From CAVOHU01 sp963843385 (GTDB lineage: Bacteria > Acidobacteriota > Vicinamibacteria > Vicinamibacterales > JAKQTR01), in assembly GCA_963843385.1 (NCBI GenBank), contig CAWJJY010000003.1:310001-374000 (forward strand): DNA of 64,000 bases. The letters run 5' to 3'. Made by a program: the position numbers and the translations under genes. Below, piece by piece: positions 26,975-35,374 of the stretch; position 1 is the stretch's first letter; every line of letters begins with the position of its first letter. Under the pieces are notes generated by a model. That model was not told where the DNA came from and did not search any database. It worked only from the letters and a program-made list of their open reading frames with translations.

Positions 26975-27784
26975 ATGGCGGTGGCGATCGCGCCTTCCTG
27001 CGCCGCGTGCGGATCACCGCTGGACCATCCGCTCGGCGGGCCTGTGTGCGACGCCTGCTGGTCGTCGATTCGGCCCATCCGGCCTCCCCGCTGCGACCTC
27101 TGCGGCGACCCGCTCTCGCCTGTCCCGGCCCTTTCGCGATCCTTCGGCTCGCTCCGGCACCCCGAGACGAGGGCCGGGTCGGGGTTCGCTTCGTGCGCGT
27201 CGTCCGCGTCGGCGGCTTCGCGTCGACGATGCGACCGCTGCCGCCAGGAGGGGCGTGAGGTCGATTGTGGCCGGGCGGTCGGAGAGTACGACGGCGTCTT
27301 GCGGGAGATGATCCACGCGTTCAAGTACGACGGACGCCGATCGATCGGACGGCGGCTGGGCGACCTCATGCGCGAGCACGGGGCGGACCTTGTTGAGGGC
27401 GCCGCCTTCGCCGTCCCTGTTCCGCTGCACAGGATTCGCTATCACGCCCGGGGGTTCAACCAGGCCGCCGACCTGGCACGGCGACTCGGATTGCCGGTGC
27501 GCGAAGTGCTGAGGCGGCGGCGGGCCACCCGGTCGCAGGTCGAACTCCCCGCGGCCGAGCGGCGCCGGAACGTGGCGGACGCCGTCGTGGTCCGACGATT
27601 CGTGCGGGCCGGCCGCTGGAAATGGCAACGCGTGCGCCGCGTGCTCGACGGTGCGGTGATCGTCCTGGTGGATGACGTGAGCACGACGGGGGCGACGCTC
27701 GACGCCTGCGCCCGCGTCCTGAAGGCCGGCGGCGCACGGGAGGTGCGTGCCCTGACGGCGGCACGCACGATCCGGCGGTCCTGA
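26975..27784 (+). CDS. ComF family amidophosphoribosyltransferase-like protein
   Basis: This 269-aa protein has the ComF layout. A double zinc-finger segment lies near the N-terminus (CAACGSPL, CDACW, CDLCGDPL, CDRCRQ), followed by a phosphoribosyltransferase fold with YDGVLREMIHAFKYDG, VPVPLHRIRYHARGFNQA and the PRPP loop VILVDDVSTTGATL. In competent bacteria ComF assists DNA uptake; dprA lies 4.4 kb away. The start is uncertain: GTG 26972 or ATG 26975, because the frame upstream is open without a good start. Between the second and third zinc-finger pairs there is an extra Ser/Arg-rich stretch encoded by a short palindromic element (27124-27178). Confidence 0.82.
   Translation: MAVAIAPSCAACGSPLDHPLGGPVCDACWSSIRPIRPPRCDLCGDPLSPVPALSRSFGSLRHPETRAGSGFASCASSASAASRRRCDRCRQEGREVDCGRAVGEYDGVLREMIHAFKYDGRRSIGRRLGDLMREHGADLVEGAAFAVPVPLHRIRYHARGFNQAADLARRLGLPVREVLRRRRATRSQVELPAAERRRNVADAVVVRRFVRAGRWKWQRVRRVLDGAVIVLVDDVSTTGATLDACARVLKAGGAREVRALTAARTIRRS
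27124..27178. repeat. 55-bp element with 9-bp terminal inverted repeats inside comF
   Basis: CCCGGCCCT (27124-27132) is the exact complement of AGGGCCGGG (27170-27178). The interior has CTTCGGCTCGCTCCGG-like sequence. The element encodes an in-frame stretch (about PALSRSFGSLRHPETRAGS) that has no counterpart in ordinary ComF proteins. It looks like an inserted palindromic repeat tolerated in a linker. Confidence 0.5.
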
Positions 27785-28034
27785 TCCCGGCGCCCAGTGA
27801 AGTCGACGACGCGCGGGGAATGGAGCAGGTGGGCTTCAGCCCGCATGGCCCGGGCGAAGGTGCGCAACACTGGTGAGCCCCGGGATCAGCGCGAGCGGCG
27901 ACACACGTTCATGGCGGCAGGAGGAGGGCGAAGGCGGACCTCGCAGCGGGCACCGCGCGGAATTCGGACCTCGCGCGGAACCCCGAGTCGGACTATGATG
28001 ACAGGACTCCTTCGGCCTTTCTTGCGGAGATACC

Positions 28035-29225
28035 ATGACGACCCCCACGCAGGCGTCGACGCCTGCATCCGTTCCCGTCCGTCCCGCGTCCACAATCGAA
28101 CGCGCGCTCTTCGGCATGTCGGCCACTGAGCTGCCGGCACTGGTGCCGGGCCTCCTGATGGCGGCGCTGGTTGTCATCGTGTCTGTCTGGCTTGCCGACT
28201 TCGTGAATTCGAGCCTCGGATTCAAGGGGCTCGTCAGCTACATCATGATGGCGATCATCATCGGCCTCGTGGTGGGCAACACGCTGCCGATCCCGGCGTC
28301 GGTCGCACCCGGCGTCTCCTTCAGCCTGAAGAAACTGCTGCGCCTCGGCATCATCATGATGGGCATCCGCCTGAGCGTGTTCGACGCTGCCCGGATCGGG
28401 ATCTGGGGCGTCCCCATCGTGCTGGCCTGCGTCGTCACTGGCCTGGTGCTGACCACCTACTTCACGCGCCTCCTGAAGCTGCCGGGCCGCCTTGGAACGC
28501 TGATGGCCGTCGGCACGAGCATCTGCGGCGCGACCGCAATTGTCGCGGCGGCCCCGGCCATCGATGCAGAAGATCAGGAGGTCGCCTACGCGGTGGCGAA
28601 CATCACCGTGTTCGGCATCGCGGCCATGCTCGTGTACCCGTACCTGGCGCACGCGATGTTCGGCGGCAACGTCATCATGGCCGGGCTGTTCGAGGGAACG
28701 GCGATCCACGAGACCGCACAGGTCACAGGGGCGGCGCTGATCTACGACCAGGCCTACAGCATACACACCAAGCCAAGCGCCGCGGACGTGGCCATCGTCA
28801 TCAAGCTGGTCCGAAACGTCTTCATCGCCATCGTGGTTCCGCTGATGGCCGTCATCTATGCGCGGCGGACGGCGGGCGAAGGCGGGCCCCGGGCCGTGAG
28901 CGCGAGGAAGCTGTTCCCGGTGTTCATCCTGGGGTTCATTGCGATGGCGGCAGTCCGATCGGCGGGTGATGCCGGCATCACGCAGGGTGGGATGGCGATC
29001 GGTCTGTACAGCAAACCCCAATGGAGCGCCGCCGTGGCGTCGGTGAGCGACTGGGCAGGCTACGCGCTCGCGATGGCCATGGCAGGCGTGGGGCTTGGCA
29101 CGCGCCTGACCACGCTCAAGGGGCTCGGCATCACGCCGTTCTACGTCGGACTTTTCTCGGCCCTCGTGGTGGGTGTCGCAAGCGCCGCTGCCGTCTTCAT
29201 GCTGGGCGGACTGGTCCGGTTCTGA
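28035..29225 (+). CDS. YeiH/UPF0324-family membrane transporter (putative sulfate exporter family)
   Basis: This 396-aa integral membrane protein has about 10-11 helices. The family signature is clear: GFKGLVSYIMMAIIIGLVVG, GIIMMGIRLSVFDAARIG, GTSICGATAIVAAAPAI and EGTAIHETAQVTGAALIY. Members are annotated as putative sulfate exporters, but the substrate is poorly established. The ATG is preceded by CGGAGA. The gene stands alone: 250 bases without a gene precede it, and a weak hairpin (GCGCAC 29231-29236 with GTGCGC 29248-29253) follows. Confidence 0.82.
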   Translation: MTTPTQASTPASVPVRPASTIERALFGMSATELPALVPGLLMAALVVIVSVWLADFVNSSLGFKGLVSYIMMAIIIGLVVGNTLPIPASVAPGVSFSLKKLLRLGIIMMGIRLSVFDAARIGIWGVPIVLACVVTGLVLTTYFTRLLKLPGRLGTLMAVGTSICGATAIVAAAPAIDAEDQEVAYAVANITVFGIAAMLVYPYLAHAMFGGNVIMAGLFEGTAIHETAQVTGAALIYDQAYSIHTKPSAADVAIVIKLVRNVFIAIVVPLMAVIYARRTAGEGGPRAVSARKLFPVFILGFIAMAAVRSAGDAGITQGGMAIGLYSKPQWSAAVASVSDWAGYALAMAMAGVGLGTRLTTLKGLGITPFYVGLFSALVVGVASAAAVFMLGGLVRF

Positions 29226-29358
29226 GCCCGGCGCACGATGGTATTGGGTGCGCGCCCTGGAATGGCGCTCGCGAGCCTTTGCTGTCCGCCCGAGGGGCGA
29301 AGACACTCATTGCAGGTGAGCCCCGGTTCCAGCGCTGGCCTCAGCGGATCGTCTGCGA

Positions 29359-29883
29359 TCAGCTCGGTCTGTCTCGGGAAGGACGCCTGGGGATCCATCG
29401 GCCGACGCGCCGGCTGTAGTCGGCGTACGAATCACCGAAGCGCTCATGCAGCGTCGGCTCCTCGTAGCCCAAGACGAACAGGTTCACCACGGCGAACCAG
29501 ATCGCCCAATAAGCGGCCAGTGCCGGGGACCGGGTTACCAGTCCCTCGCCGAGCACGATCGTCGTGACGGCCAGGTACATTGGATTTCTGACGTACCGAT
29601 ACAGACCGCGGACGACCAGGCGACGCGGCGGATCCATGGGCGACAAGGTGCCGCGCCCGCTGCGGGCGAACTCCCAGATGCACGCAACCAACAGTGCCGC
29701 ACCCGCGCAGATGCACACGAGTCCCAGGAGCCAAATCGGGTCGAGCGGGTCGAGTCCCGTCTTGGCCAGCCCAAAGAACCGCCACGGCACGTAACCTGCG
29801 ACCACGCCCGGAAACACGATCGTCCAGAAGAGACTCCGGAGAGCGAGCCACGCAGCCGACCATGGGTGCCGTTCTTGGGTCAC
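29359..29883 (-). CDS. Isoprenylcysteine carboxyl methyltransferase-like membrane protein
   Basis: This 174-aa membrane protein has about four or five helices. The C-terminal half carries the ICMT/PEMT signature RYVRNPMYLAV and FGDSYADYSRRVGRWIPR, which binds S-adenosylmethionine. Bacterial members methylate lipids or small molecules, mostly unidentified. The GTG at 29883 is chosen because AGGGAG stands upstream and the family similarity starts soon after; longer in-frame starts add unconserved residues. It belongs to a series of unrelated single genes on the minus strand. Confidence 0.72.
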   Translation of the reverse strand: MTQERHPWSAAWLALRSLFWTIVFPGVVAGYVPWRFFGLAKTGLDPLDPIWLLGLVCICAGAALLVACIWEFARSGRGTLSPMDPPRRLVVRGLYRYVRNPMYLAVTTIVLGEGLVTRSPALAAYWAIWFAVVNLFVLGYEEPTLHERFGDSYADYSRRVGRWIPRRPSRDRPS

Positions 29884-30095
29884 CTCAGCTCTGCTCCCTT
29901 GTCGATGACGCTCCTGAGCGCGATTTGTATCGCCATTCGTCCGGTGCGCGCAGGGCTGCAACCGCCACAACAGTGGGTGTGAACTAATCCCGGGGCGTCC
30001 CCACGCCAACCGAGCACCGGGGTCAGGCCCCAGAGATCCACGCCCCCCGCAGTGCCTCGTCGTCACTCCAGTGCGTCATGACGAAGTCGAATCTG

Positions 30096-30443
30096 TCACC
30101 CGAGGACGCCGCCCCAACGGAGAGCCAGGAGCACGAGGCCCAACACCATCAGGGAACCGAACACCCTGAATGTCTGTCGTGTGACACGTTCAGGCAGGAA
30201 CGTATCAAACGCATATCCCTTCTCGGCGCCGTAACGGACCGCAAGTGCCGTCAAGGGACACTTCAGTCCGTTACCGGCGAAGACGGCCGTCTCAACGGCG
30301 AGCAGTCCCAGCGCCGCCCAGAGCCAGAAGCCGGCGTACCCTGTGACGCCCGCCAGTATCAGGATGAAGATCGAAGCGACCATCACGAGGTAGATCACCG
30401 TGTGGACCGCACGCACGACGGCCAGACGCCGGGCATCACTCAT
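30096..30443 (-). CDS. 115-aa membrane protein with KCPLT motif
   Basis: Three hydrophobic segments are visible (VIYLVMVASIFILILAGV, WLWAALGLLAVETAVF, VFGSLMVLGLVLLALRW). Between the second and third lies NGLKCPLTALAVRYGAEKG, a motif also found in other small bacterial membrane proteins of unknown function. The ATG at 30443 has GGAG five to eight bases upstream. No function can be given. Neighbours are an ICMT-like methyltransferase and an isochorismatase-like hydrolase, without an obvious link. Confidence 0.65.
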   Translation of the reverse strand: MSDARRLAVVRAVHTVIYLVMVASIFILILAGVTGYAGFWLWAALGLLAVETAVFAGNGLKCPLTALAVRYGAEKGYAFDTFLPERVTRQTFRVFGSLMVLGLVLLALRWGGVLG

Positions 30444-30494
30444 GTTGTCTCCGACACCACGGGCTGCCTGCAACAATGCGATAGCTCAGTGGCG

Positions 30495-31073
30495 TCATCT
30501 GCCGGCCGCGCCGCCGGGGAGTCGCGCGAGCACGTCCCGAACCGGCAGCACCTGAGCGAACTCGCCGTGCAGGCTCGCCAGGGCTGCTCGGTGCATCTGC
30601 TCAGCGGAGTATCGTGCCCCGTCGGGCCCGGTCCGCTCGAAGGTGGCGGTCGCGTCCTCGACGACCACGGTGTCGAAGCCGAGGTTGCTGGCTGTGCGGG
30701 CCGTCGACGAGACGCAGTGATCGGTGGTGAGGCCGGCGATCGCAAGCGATTGGATACCCTGGCGACGCAAGTGGGCCTCGAGTGCGGTACCGATGAACGC
30801 ACTGTTGACCGTCTTCTGGAAAACAGGCTCGCTGCCGTGCGGCAGGGCCTCGGGCTTGAAGGCGTTGCCCGGTGCATCCGGGCGCAAGGGCGAGTCCGAT
30901 ACCTGCGACATGTGCTGCACGTGAATGATCGGCCAGTTCGCCTGGCGCCATGCGGCGAGCAGCGCAGCGATCTGCCGCTCGGCACCCGGGTTGTTCCGGT
31001 TGCCCCACCGCGGGTCATCCATCCCTTGCTGGACGTCGATGAGAAGCAGGGCGGAGGGAGATGTCGTCTCCAT
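30495..31073 (-). CDS. Isochorismatase-like cysteine hydrolase
   Basis: This 192-aa hydrolase has the family triad: D13 in LLLIDVQQGM, K87 in FQKTVNSAF and C120 in TTDHCVSSTART. The cis-peptide motif before the Cys (AGLTTDHC) is conserved. Members hydrolyse amides or isochorismate (nicotinamidase and related). The exact substrate is not evident. Nothing recognisable lies in the 289 bases between it and the DUF1697 gene upstream (31074-31362). Confidence 0.85.
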   Translation of the reverse strand: METTSPSALLLIDVQQGMDDPRWGNRNNPGAERQIAALLAAWRQANWPIIHVQHMSQVSDSPLRPDAPGNAFKPEALPHGSEPVFQKTVNSAFIGTALEAHLRRQGIQSLAIAGLTTDHCVSSTARTASNLGFDTVVVEDATATFERTGPDGARYSAEQMHRAALASLHGEFAQVLPVRDVLARLPGGAAGR

Positions 31074-31362
31074 GGGTCCTCCTCTACCGTATACGCCATC
31101 ATCCCCAGGCCGGGCAAGGTGACCGCGCGTGGCCTTGCCTTGCCTCGGAACCCGGCGACCCCTGCATGCCCTTCCAGGGCCACGCGGGCGGGAGCCTGGG
31201 CTCTTTCACATTCAGCGCATGCGATCTGCAAGCGCGTCCTTCACTGCCTGGCTCGCGCGAACCACTCCATGAACCGCCAGGCTGCGAACCGTGGCGCGCG
31301 CGAGATCCGGCGCTCTTCGGAGGTCCATCCGCCGGCTCGGTGGGCGACCGCAATGCGGCGCG

Positions 31363-31971
31363 TCACCGACTCACGACGTGCGCCATCGGCTGCGAGCGCT
31401 TGTTGGGCCGCAGCCCCCGTCGTTGTTCGAGAGCCAGTCGATCGGGCCCTTTCTTCCCCAGGACTCTGGCGATGGCGGTCATGGTATTCCAGTTGCGCGT
31501 GGTGACCGGTACACCAAAGAGGCGGTCGATCGTGCCCAGGTAGCCGATGACCTTCATGTGGCGCCGGTACAGGCCCAGGACGAACCGATTGTCCCTCGCG
31601 AGGATTCTCAGCAGCCAGGTGCCGCCGGAAGGAATGCTCATGGGCATCGACGGCGCCAGGCGTGGGCGTCGAGACAGGACGCTCACGAAGCGTACGGTGC
31701 CGGATCGCGTGGGCTGGTCCGCGAAATGATTCTGAGCCATCAACCTGACAATCTCGCGGCCCTGGCAGATCACGACCTCCGCTTTGAACGGGAGCCTGGA
31801 TGCCAGTTCGGCGCGGAGTTGCGCCCGAGTCACCGGCTGCCGGATCACAAAGGTGCCCGCCGCGCCGATGTTGACGGCATCGAGGTGCTTCAGTTGCTCG
31901 GCGAGCTGCGTCGGTCGAAAGGTCTTATGACCACCGACATTGACCCCTCTCAGAAGAACCACGAGTGCCAC
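31363..31971 (-). CDS. DUF1697 family protein
   Basis: This 202-aa protein matches DUF1697 at the start (ALVVLLRGVNVGGHKTF) and in SRRPRLAPSMPMSIPSGG and GLYRRHMKVIGYLGTIDRLFGVPVTTRNWNT further on. The function is unknown. The start is GTG with AGGAGG six bases upstream. The C-terminal 40 residues (KKGPDRLALEQRRGLRPNKR...) are basic and less conserved, longer than in many relatives, which often end soon after the TRNWNT motif. Confidence 0.8.
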   Translation of the reverse strand: MALVVLLRGVNVGGHKTFRPTQLAEQLKHLDAVNIGAAGTFVIRQPVTRAQLRAELASRLPFKAEVVICQGREIVRLMAQNHFADQPTRSGTVRFVSVLSRRPRLAPSMPMSIPSGGTWLLRILARDNRFVLGLYRRHMKVIGYLGTIDRLFGVPVTTRNWNTMTAIARVLGKKGPDRLALEQRRGLRPNKRSQPMAHVVSR

Positions 31972-32279
31972 GTGTCCCTCCTGCTGACGGCGCCGCTCGG
32001 TCGTGATCCACTCGGCCGGTTGAACACCGATCCGCAGCCCGCTCGTCTGTCCACCGATCCGCCGTCACCCGCCGGCGCCCACGACATCGCCCGCCTCCGC
32101 CGGTTGCATGCGCGTGTTCGGCCGCACTGTCCCTACGCTCTGAATTGCCTGAGGTGATGGTCGACGCTATCGATAGCTTGCGCACCCTATCGCCGATTGC
32201 GGCCCGGTCACCCTTGTCCAGGATCGAGCGCATTCCCTATCCGCCTCCGTTCCCGTCGCGTCGTCTTCCTCGAGCCTGG
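31972..32279. other. Gap without recognisable gene
   Basis: This 308-base stretch lies between the DUF1697 start and the VOC stop. Frames on both strands lack family similarity and ribosome sites, apart from the AGGAGG that serves DUF1697. No hairpin or promoter of note was seen. Confidence 0.5.
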
Positions 32280-32666
32280 TCATTGGCCTTGAGGCGGCTG
32301 CCAGAGCTCGACCTTGTTTCCCTCCGGATCAATGACCCAGCCAAACGTCCCGTAGTCGGATTCCTCAACCTTGTCGAGCACATTGCAGCCTTCTTCCTTC
32401 AAGGCCTTGACCAAGGCGCGGAGGTCTTCCACTCGGTAGTTGACCATGAAGGGAGCGGAGCTCGGAGCAAAGTGATTGCTCTCTTGCGGATCGATCAACC
32501 AGGCCGTTGTGCCTGCAACCGGCTTGCCCTCGGCGTCGGTCCAATCGAAGGCAGCTCCGCCCCAGGCCTGGACATCGATTCCCAGGTGCAGCTTGTACCA
32601 AGCCTGCAGTGATGGAGCGTCTTTGGCTTTGAAGAAGATGCCGCCGATGCCAGTGACCCGTCTCAT
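32280..32666 (-). CDS. VOC (glyoxalase/dioxygenase) family protein
   Basis: This 128-aa single-domain VOC protein has two beta-alpha-beta-beta-beta halves: GIGGIFFKAKDAPSLQAWYK at the start and DYGTFGWVIDPEGNKVELWQ at the end, where the Glu is a likely metal ligand. GIDVQAWGGAAFDW lies between. Members bind divalent metals and include glyoxalases, dioxygenases and resistance proteins; the role here is unknown. A perfect ribosome site (GGAGGT) precedes the ATG. It is one of several isolated minus-strand genes. Confidence 0.85.
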   Translation of the reverse strand: MRRVTGIGGIFFKAKDAPSLQAWYKLHLGIDVQAWGGAAFDWTDAEGKPVAGTTAWLIDPQESNHFAPSSAPFMVNYRVEDLRALVKALKEEGCNVLDKVEESDYGTFGWVIDPEGNKVELWQPPQGQ

Positions 32667-32815
32667 GTGACCTCCGATGCGTGGTGGTGGTGAGAGGAAT
32701 GTCTCTTCTGCGGCCTGATCCAGCTGACCGGCGCGCGAAAGGAGGCGAATCCGGCTGAAGCTCGTCCGGTTGAGCCGTGTGTAACGCCCGATGGTGTTAG
32801 ACGTCGGGCCTGAGC

Positions 32816-33160
32816 TTACTCTTGCCTGATTATATCGACCGAGATCTCCACCGCCGGAATCGTTCCTCTGTTCTCGAGCCAGTGTGTGGTGTTCCTATCC
32901 TCGGGCCAGCCCAATCCCGGCCCGTACTCCCTCGCGACTCCATTTCGATGGTCAGTGATCGTTCCTTGCAGGATATAGACGGTGCCTGGTCTGCCTTTAT
33001 GGTCGTGAATCGGGCCGAAGACGCCTCCAGGCTCGAAGGTCACCAGACGCGTCCGAAGTTGGCGCCCTGCCATGCCCTCAATCTCAGGGCCAAGGTCGAC
33101 CGTTGCAAGTAACTTCACCGTTACACCTTTCGTCTCAGGTGCCGCCTGTTCGTTGCTCAT
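32816..33160 (-). CDS. Cupin-domain protein
   Basis: This 114-aa small beta-barrel protein has metal-ligand candidates in GPIHDHKGRPGTVYILQGT (two His) and THW in the second motif. It starts at ATG 33160, supported by GAGGAG; an upstream ATG at 33211 lies inside the tandem-repeat region and has no ribosome site. The protein ends in VEISVDIIRQE. Cupins of this size bind a ligand or metal and have many roles. The gene is flanked by sequences resembling integron recombination core sites (ACCTAAC at 33187-33193 and GTTAGAC at 32796-32802 on the plus strand). Confidence 0.78.
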   Translation of the reverse strand: MSNEQAAPETKGVTVKLLATVDLGPEIEGMAGRQLRTRLVTFEPGGVFGPIHDHKGRPGTVYILQGTITDHRNGVAREYGPGLGWPEDRNTTHWLENRGTIPAVEISVDIIRQE

Positions 33161-33200
33161 CGTGCTCTCCTCTCTGGACGTCCAGGACCTAACGTTGCAG

Positions 33201-33425
33201 TTGGGCCCCACGCGTCGGGCGTGGGGTGGAAAGCGCTCTCAGTGCGTGGACGCGAGCGCGAGGCGCGAGATCACCCCCGCTCCACGCGTCGGCCGTAACG
33301 TGCGGAAGCGCTCTCAGTGCGAGGACGTGAGCGCGAGGCGCGAGTTCACCCCCGCCCCACGCGTCGGGCGTAAAGTGGGGAAGAGCTCTCAGTGCGTGGA
33401 CGGGAGCGCGAGGCGCGAGATCACT
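33201..33425. repeat. Tandem repeat, about three 74-75 bp copies, derived from the 3' end of tmk
   Basis: CACGCGTCGGGCG-type sequence recurs at 33209, 33283 and 33358, each time followed by the block CTCTCAGTGCG(T/A)GGACG and GAGCGCGAGGCGCGAG(A/T)TCAC. The copy nearest tmk is the real gene end and encodes its last ten residues (ISRLALPSTH). The two outer copies therefore look like duplicated gene-end sequence. Copies differ at a few positions, so the event is not brand new. Confidence 0.8.
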
Positions 33426-33991
33426 TCCCGCGCGACATCGGCCGCGACCTCCCCGACCGGCCGCGTCGCATCCAGGACGACCCAGCCGTGCTGCCGCGCC
33501 TGCCGCAGGTAGCTCTCCCGCACGCGCCCGAGCATGGCCAGGTCGCGCTCGTACTTGTCGCGATCGTGTTCCTTGCGTCGGGCCGCGTGCTCGGCCGCCA
33601 GATCCAGCAGGAGCGTGACGGCGGCGCGCGGCAGACCCGTCTGGACGCTGTCGACCCACGAGGGATCCAGCCCCTGGGATTCGCCGTACGCGACCGAAGA
33701 GGCCGTGTAACGGTCGCAGATGACGAAGCGGCCCTCGGCCAGCCACTCTTCGATCCGGGGCCGGAACTCGTACCGGTTGGCCATGTAAAGCAGCTGCATC
33801 GTGTCGGGGCCGTAGTTACGCTCCCCCTGCAGCGCGTGACCGATCTCCATGCCGATCGAGGTCTTGTAGTCCGGGAACGACAGCGACTCGACCTGGTAGC
33901 CGGCCGCCTCGAGCCGTGCGTGCAGCTGCCGCGCCTGCGTGGCCTTGCCGCTCTGGTCCATCCCCTCGAATGCGATCAGGAACCCCGGCAT
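33389..33991 (-). CDS. tmk: Thymidylate kinase
   Basis: This 200-aa kinase phosphorylates dTMP to dTDP. Near the start is the P-loop FEGMDQSGKATQ (normally FEGxDGxGKxTQ, with Gly-to-Gln and Gly-to-Ser changes before the Lys). CDRYTASSVAYGES is the DR(Y/W) substrate motif, and RRKEHDRDKYERD is the lid region. The Asp-Gln-Ser version is found in a subset of thymidylate kinases and resembles the eukaryotic-type loop. lysA is 62 bases upstream in the same direction. The final codons form part of a tandem repeat. Confidence 0.9.
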   Translation of the reverse strand: MPGFLIAFEGMDQSGKATQARQLHARLEAAGYQVESLSFPDYKTSIGMEIGHALQGERNYGPDTMQLLYMANRYEFRPRIEEWLAEGRFVICDRYTASSVAYGESQGLDPSWVDSVQTGLPRAAVTLLLDLAAEHAARRKEHDRDKYERDLAMLGRVRESYLRQARQHGWVVLDATRPVGEVAADVAREVISRLALPSTH

Positions 33992-34053
33992 ATGCCTCCT
34001 AGCGGCAGGGATCCAGCCGGGGCAGTTGCCCCGACCAGCATCTCCCGCCGTGC

Positions 34054-35295
34054 TTAGTCTTCGAGCGCCACGAGATCGTCAATCGTCTGCCGCCGCCTGA
34101 TCACGCGCCACTGCCCCTGGTCGACCAGGACCTCGGCGGGCATCATTCGGCGATTGTAGTTCGAGGCCATCACCGCCCCATAGGCACCGGTGTCGCGAAT
34201 CGCCAACAGGTCCCCCACCTCGATGGGACCGAGGCGGCGATCGTGACCGATCGTGTCGCTGGTCTCGCAGAGCGGGCCCACGATTTCGTAAACGGCACCC
34301 GGCCCCGGACGAAGGCGGACTTCCTCGATGTGATGATACGCGCCATAGAGCGCCGGACGGATGAGCTCGGTCATGCCCGTGTCCAGCACGACGAAATCGG
34401 GCGAGCCGGGATAGGTCTTCCGGTCGGTCACCCGGCCCATCAGCACCCCGGCAGGCGCGACCAGGAACCGGCCGGGTTCGAGCAGCAGGTGCAGCCCGGT
34501 CTCGCGAACCGCCGGCAGCACGGCCGCCGCGTAGGAGGCAGGATCCGGTGCAGCCGACGTCTCGTAGGCGACGCCGAGGCCGCCGCCGAGGTCCAGGTGC
34601 TGGAGCTGGATTCCCGCGGCGCGCACCGACGCGGCGAGATCCGCCAACGCGCGGGCCACGCGAACCATCGGATCCATGTCGAGGATCTGCGACCCGAGGT
34701 GGACATGGATGCCGACCGGCTCCAGTCCAGCGCACGACGCCATCGTGCGGAACAGCGGCAGCACCTGTTCGAGGGGCACGCCGAACTTGTTGATCCGGCT
34801 CCCGGTCGAAATGTGCGGATGGCTCCCGGGATCGATGTCTGGATTCACGCGAACCGCGACGCGTGCGCGCACGCCCCGGGCTCGTGCAATGGCATCCAGA
34901 CGGCCCGCCTCGCCGTCCGACTCGATGTTGATCGCCTTGACGCCCAGGGCCACCGCGCGCTCCAGCTCGGCGTGCGTCTTGCCGACGCCCGTGAACACGA
35001 CGTCGGCCGGGGCGTAACCGGCACGCAGGGCGACGTCGAGTTCACCGCCGGAATTGGCGTCTGCCCGGCAGCCGAGCGAGCGCATGAGCCGGACGATGGC
35101 CAGCGTCGAGTTCGCCTTGAGCGCGTAGTGCAGCGTATGGGGATAGGACGAGAAGGCGGCCGACAGCGCGGTGTGGGCCTCTCGCACGCAGGCGGCGCTG
35201 TAGACGTACAGCGGGGTCGACTGCACGCGAGCGATCTCCGACAGGCGGATGCCGTCGCACGCCAGTTCGCCATCGATTCGCGTCAGTCCAGCCAC
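34054..35295 (-). CDS. lysA: Diaminopimelate decarboxylase
   Basis: This 413-aa PLP enzyme carries out the last step of lysine synthesis. The PLP lysine is K60 in HYALKANSTLAIV. Other landmarks are EVNSGGELDVAL-like ADANSGGELDVALRAGY, GIHVHLGSQILD, LLLEPGRFLVAPAG and the C-terminal GPLCETSDTIGHDR with the catalytic Cys, plus DTGAYGAVMASNYNRRMMPAEVLV. The start at 35295 faces an ECF sigma gene across 80 bases. That gap is too short for a lysine riboswitch. Confidence 0.95.
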   Translation of the reverse strand: MAGLTRIDGELACDGIRLSEIARVQSTPLYVYSAACVREAHTALSAAFSSYPHTLHYALKANSTLAIVRLMRSLGCRADANSGGELDVALRAGYAPADVVFTGVGKTHAELERAVALGVKAINIESDGEAGRLDAIARARGVRARVAVRVNPDIDPGSHPHISTGSRINKFGVPLEQVLPLFRTMASCAGLEPVGIHVHLGSQILDMDPMVRVARALADLAASVRAAGIQLQHLDLGGGLGVAYETSAAPDPASYAAAVLPAVRETGLHLLLEPGRFLVAPAGVLMGRVTDRKTYPGSPDFVVLDTGMTELIRPALYGAYHHIEEVRLRPGPGAVYEIVGPLCETSDTIGHDRRLGPIEVGDLLAIRDTGAYGAVMASNYNRRMMPAEVLVDQGQWRVIRRRQTIDDLVALED

Positions 35296-35326
35296 GGTCG
35301 GACGATTCTACCCGACCGTCAGCGGT

Positions 35327-35355
35327 TTGACACTCGAAAACCGGTGGAGTATTCT
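35327..35355 (+). promoter_or_regulatory. Sigma-70 promoter for the ECF sigma gene
   Basis: A perfect TTGACA (35327-35332), a 17-base spacer and TATTCT (35350-35355) stand 20 bases before the ATG at 35375. It is the clearest housekeeping promoter in the window. It indicates that the sigma gene is transcribed by the vegetative holoenzyme and not only by itself. Confidence 0.7.
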
Positions 35356-35374
35356 GCGACGCTGCTTGATCTGC

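Noticed and set aside
27785..28034. A coding frame between comF and the YeiH gene
   Set aside because: Frames have no ribosome site, no family similarity and poor codon character.
33201..33425. Possible short CRISPR array
   Set aside because: Units are contiguous with no unique spacers and derive from a gene end; no cas genes are nearby.
35296..35374. Lysine riboswitch upstream of lysA
   Set aside because: Only 80 bases separate lysA from the divergent sigma gene, and no conserved riboswitch elements are visible.
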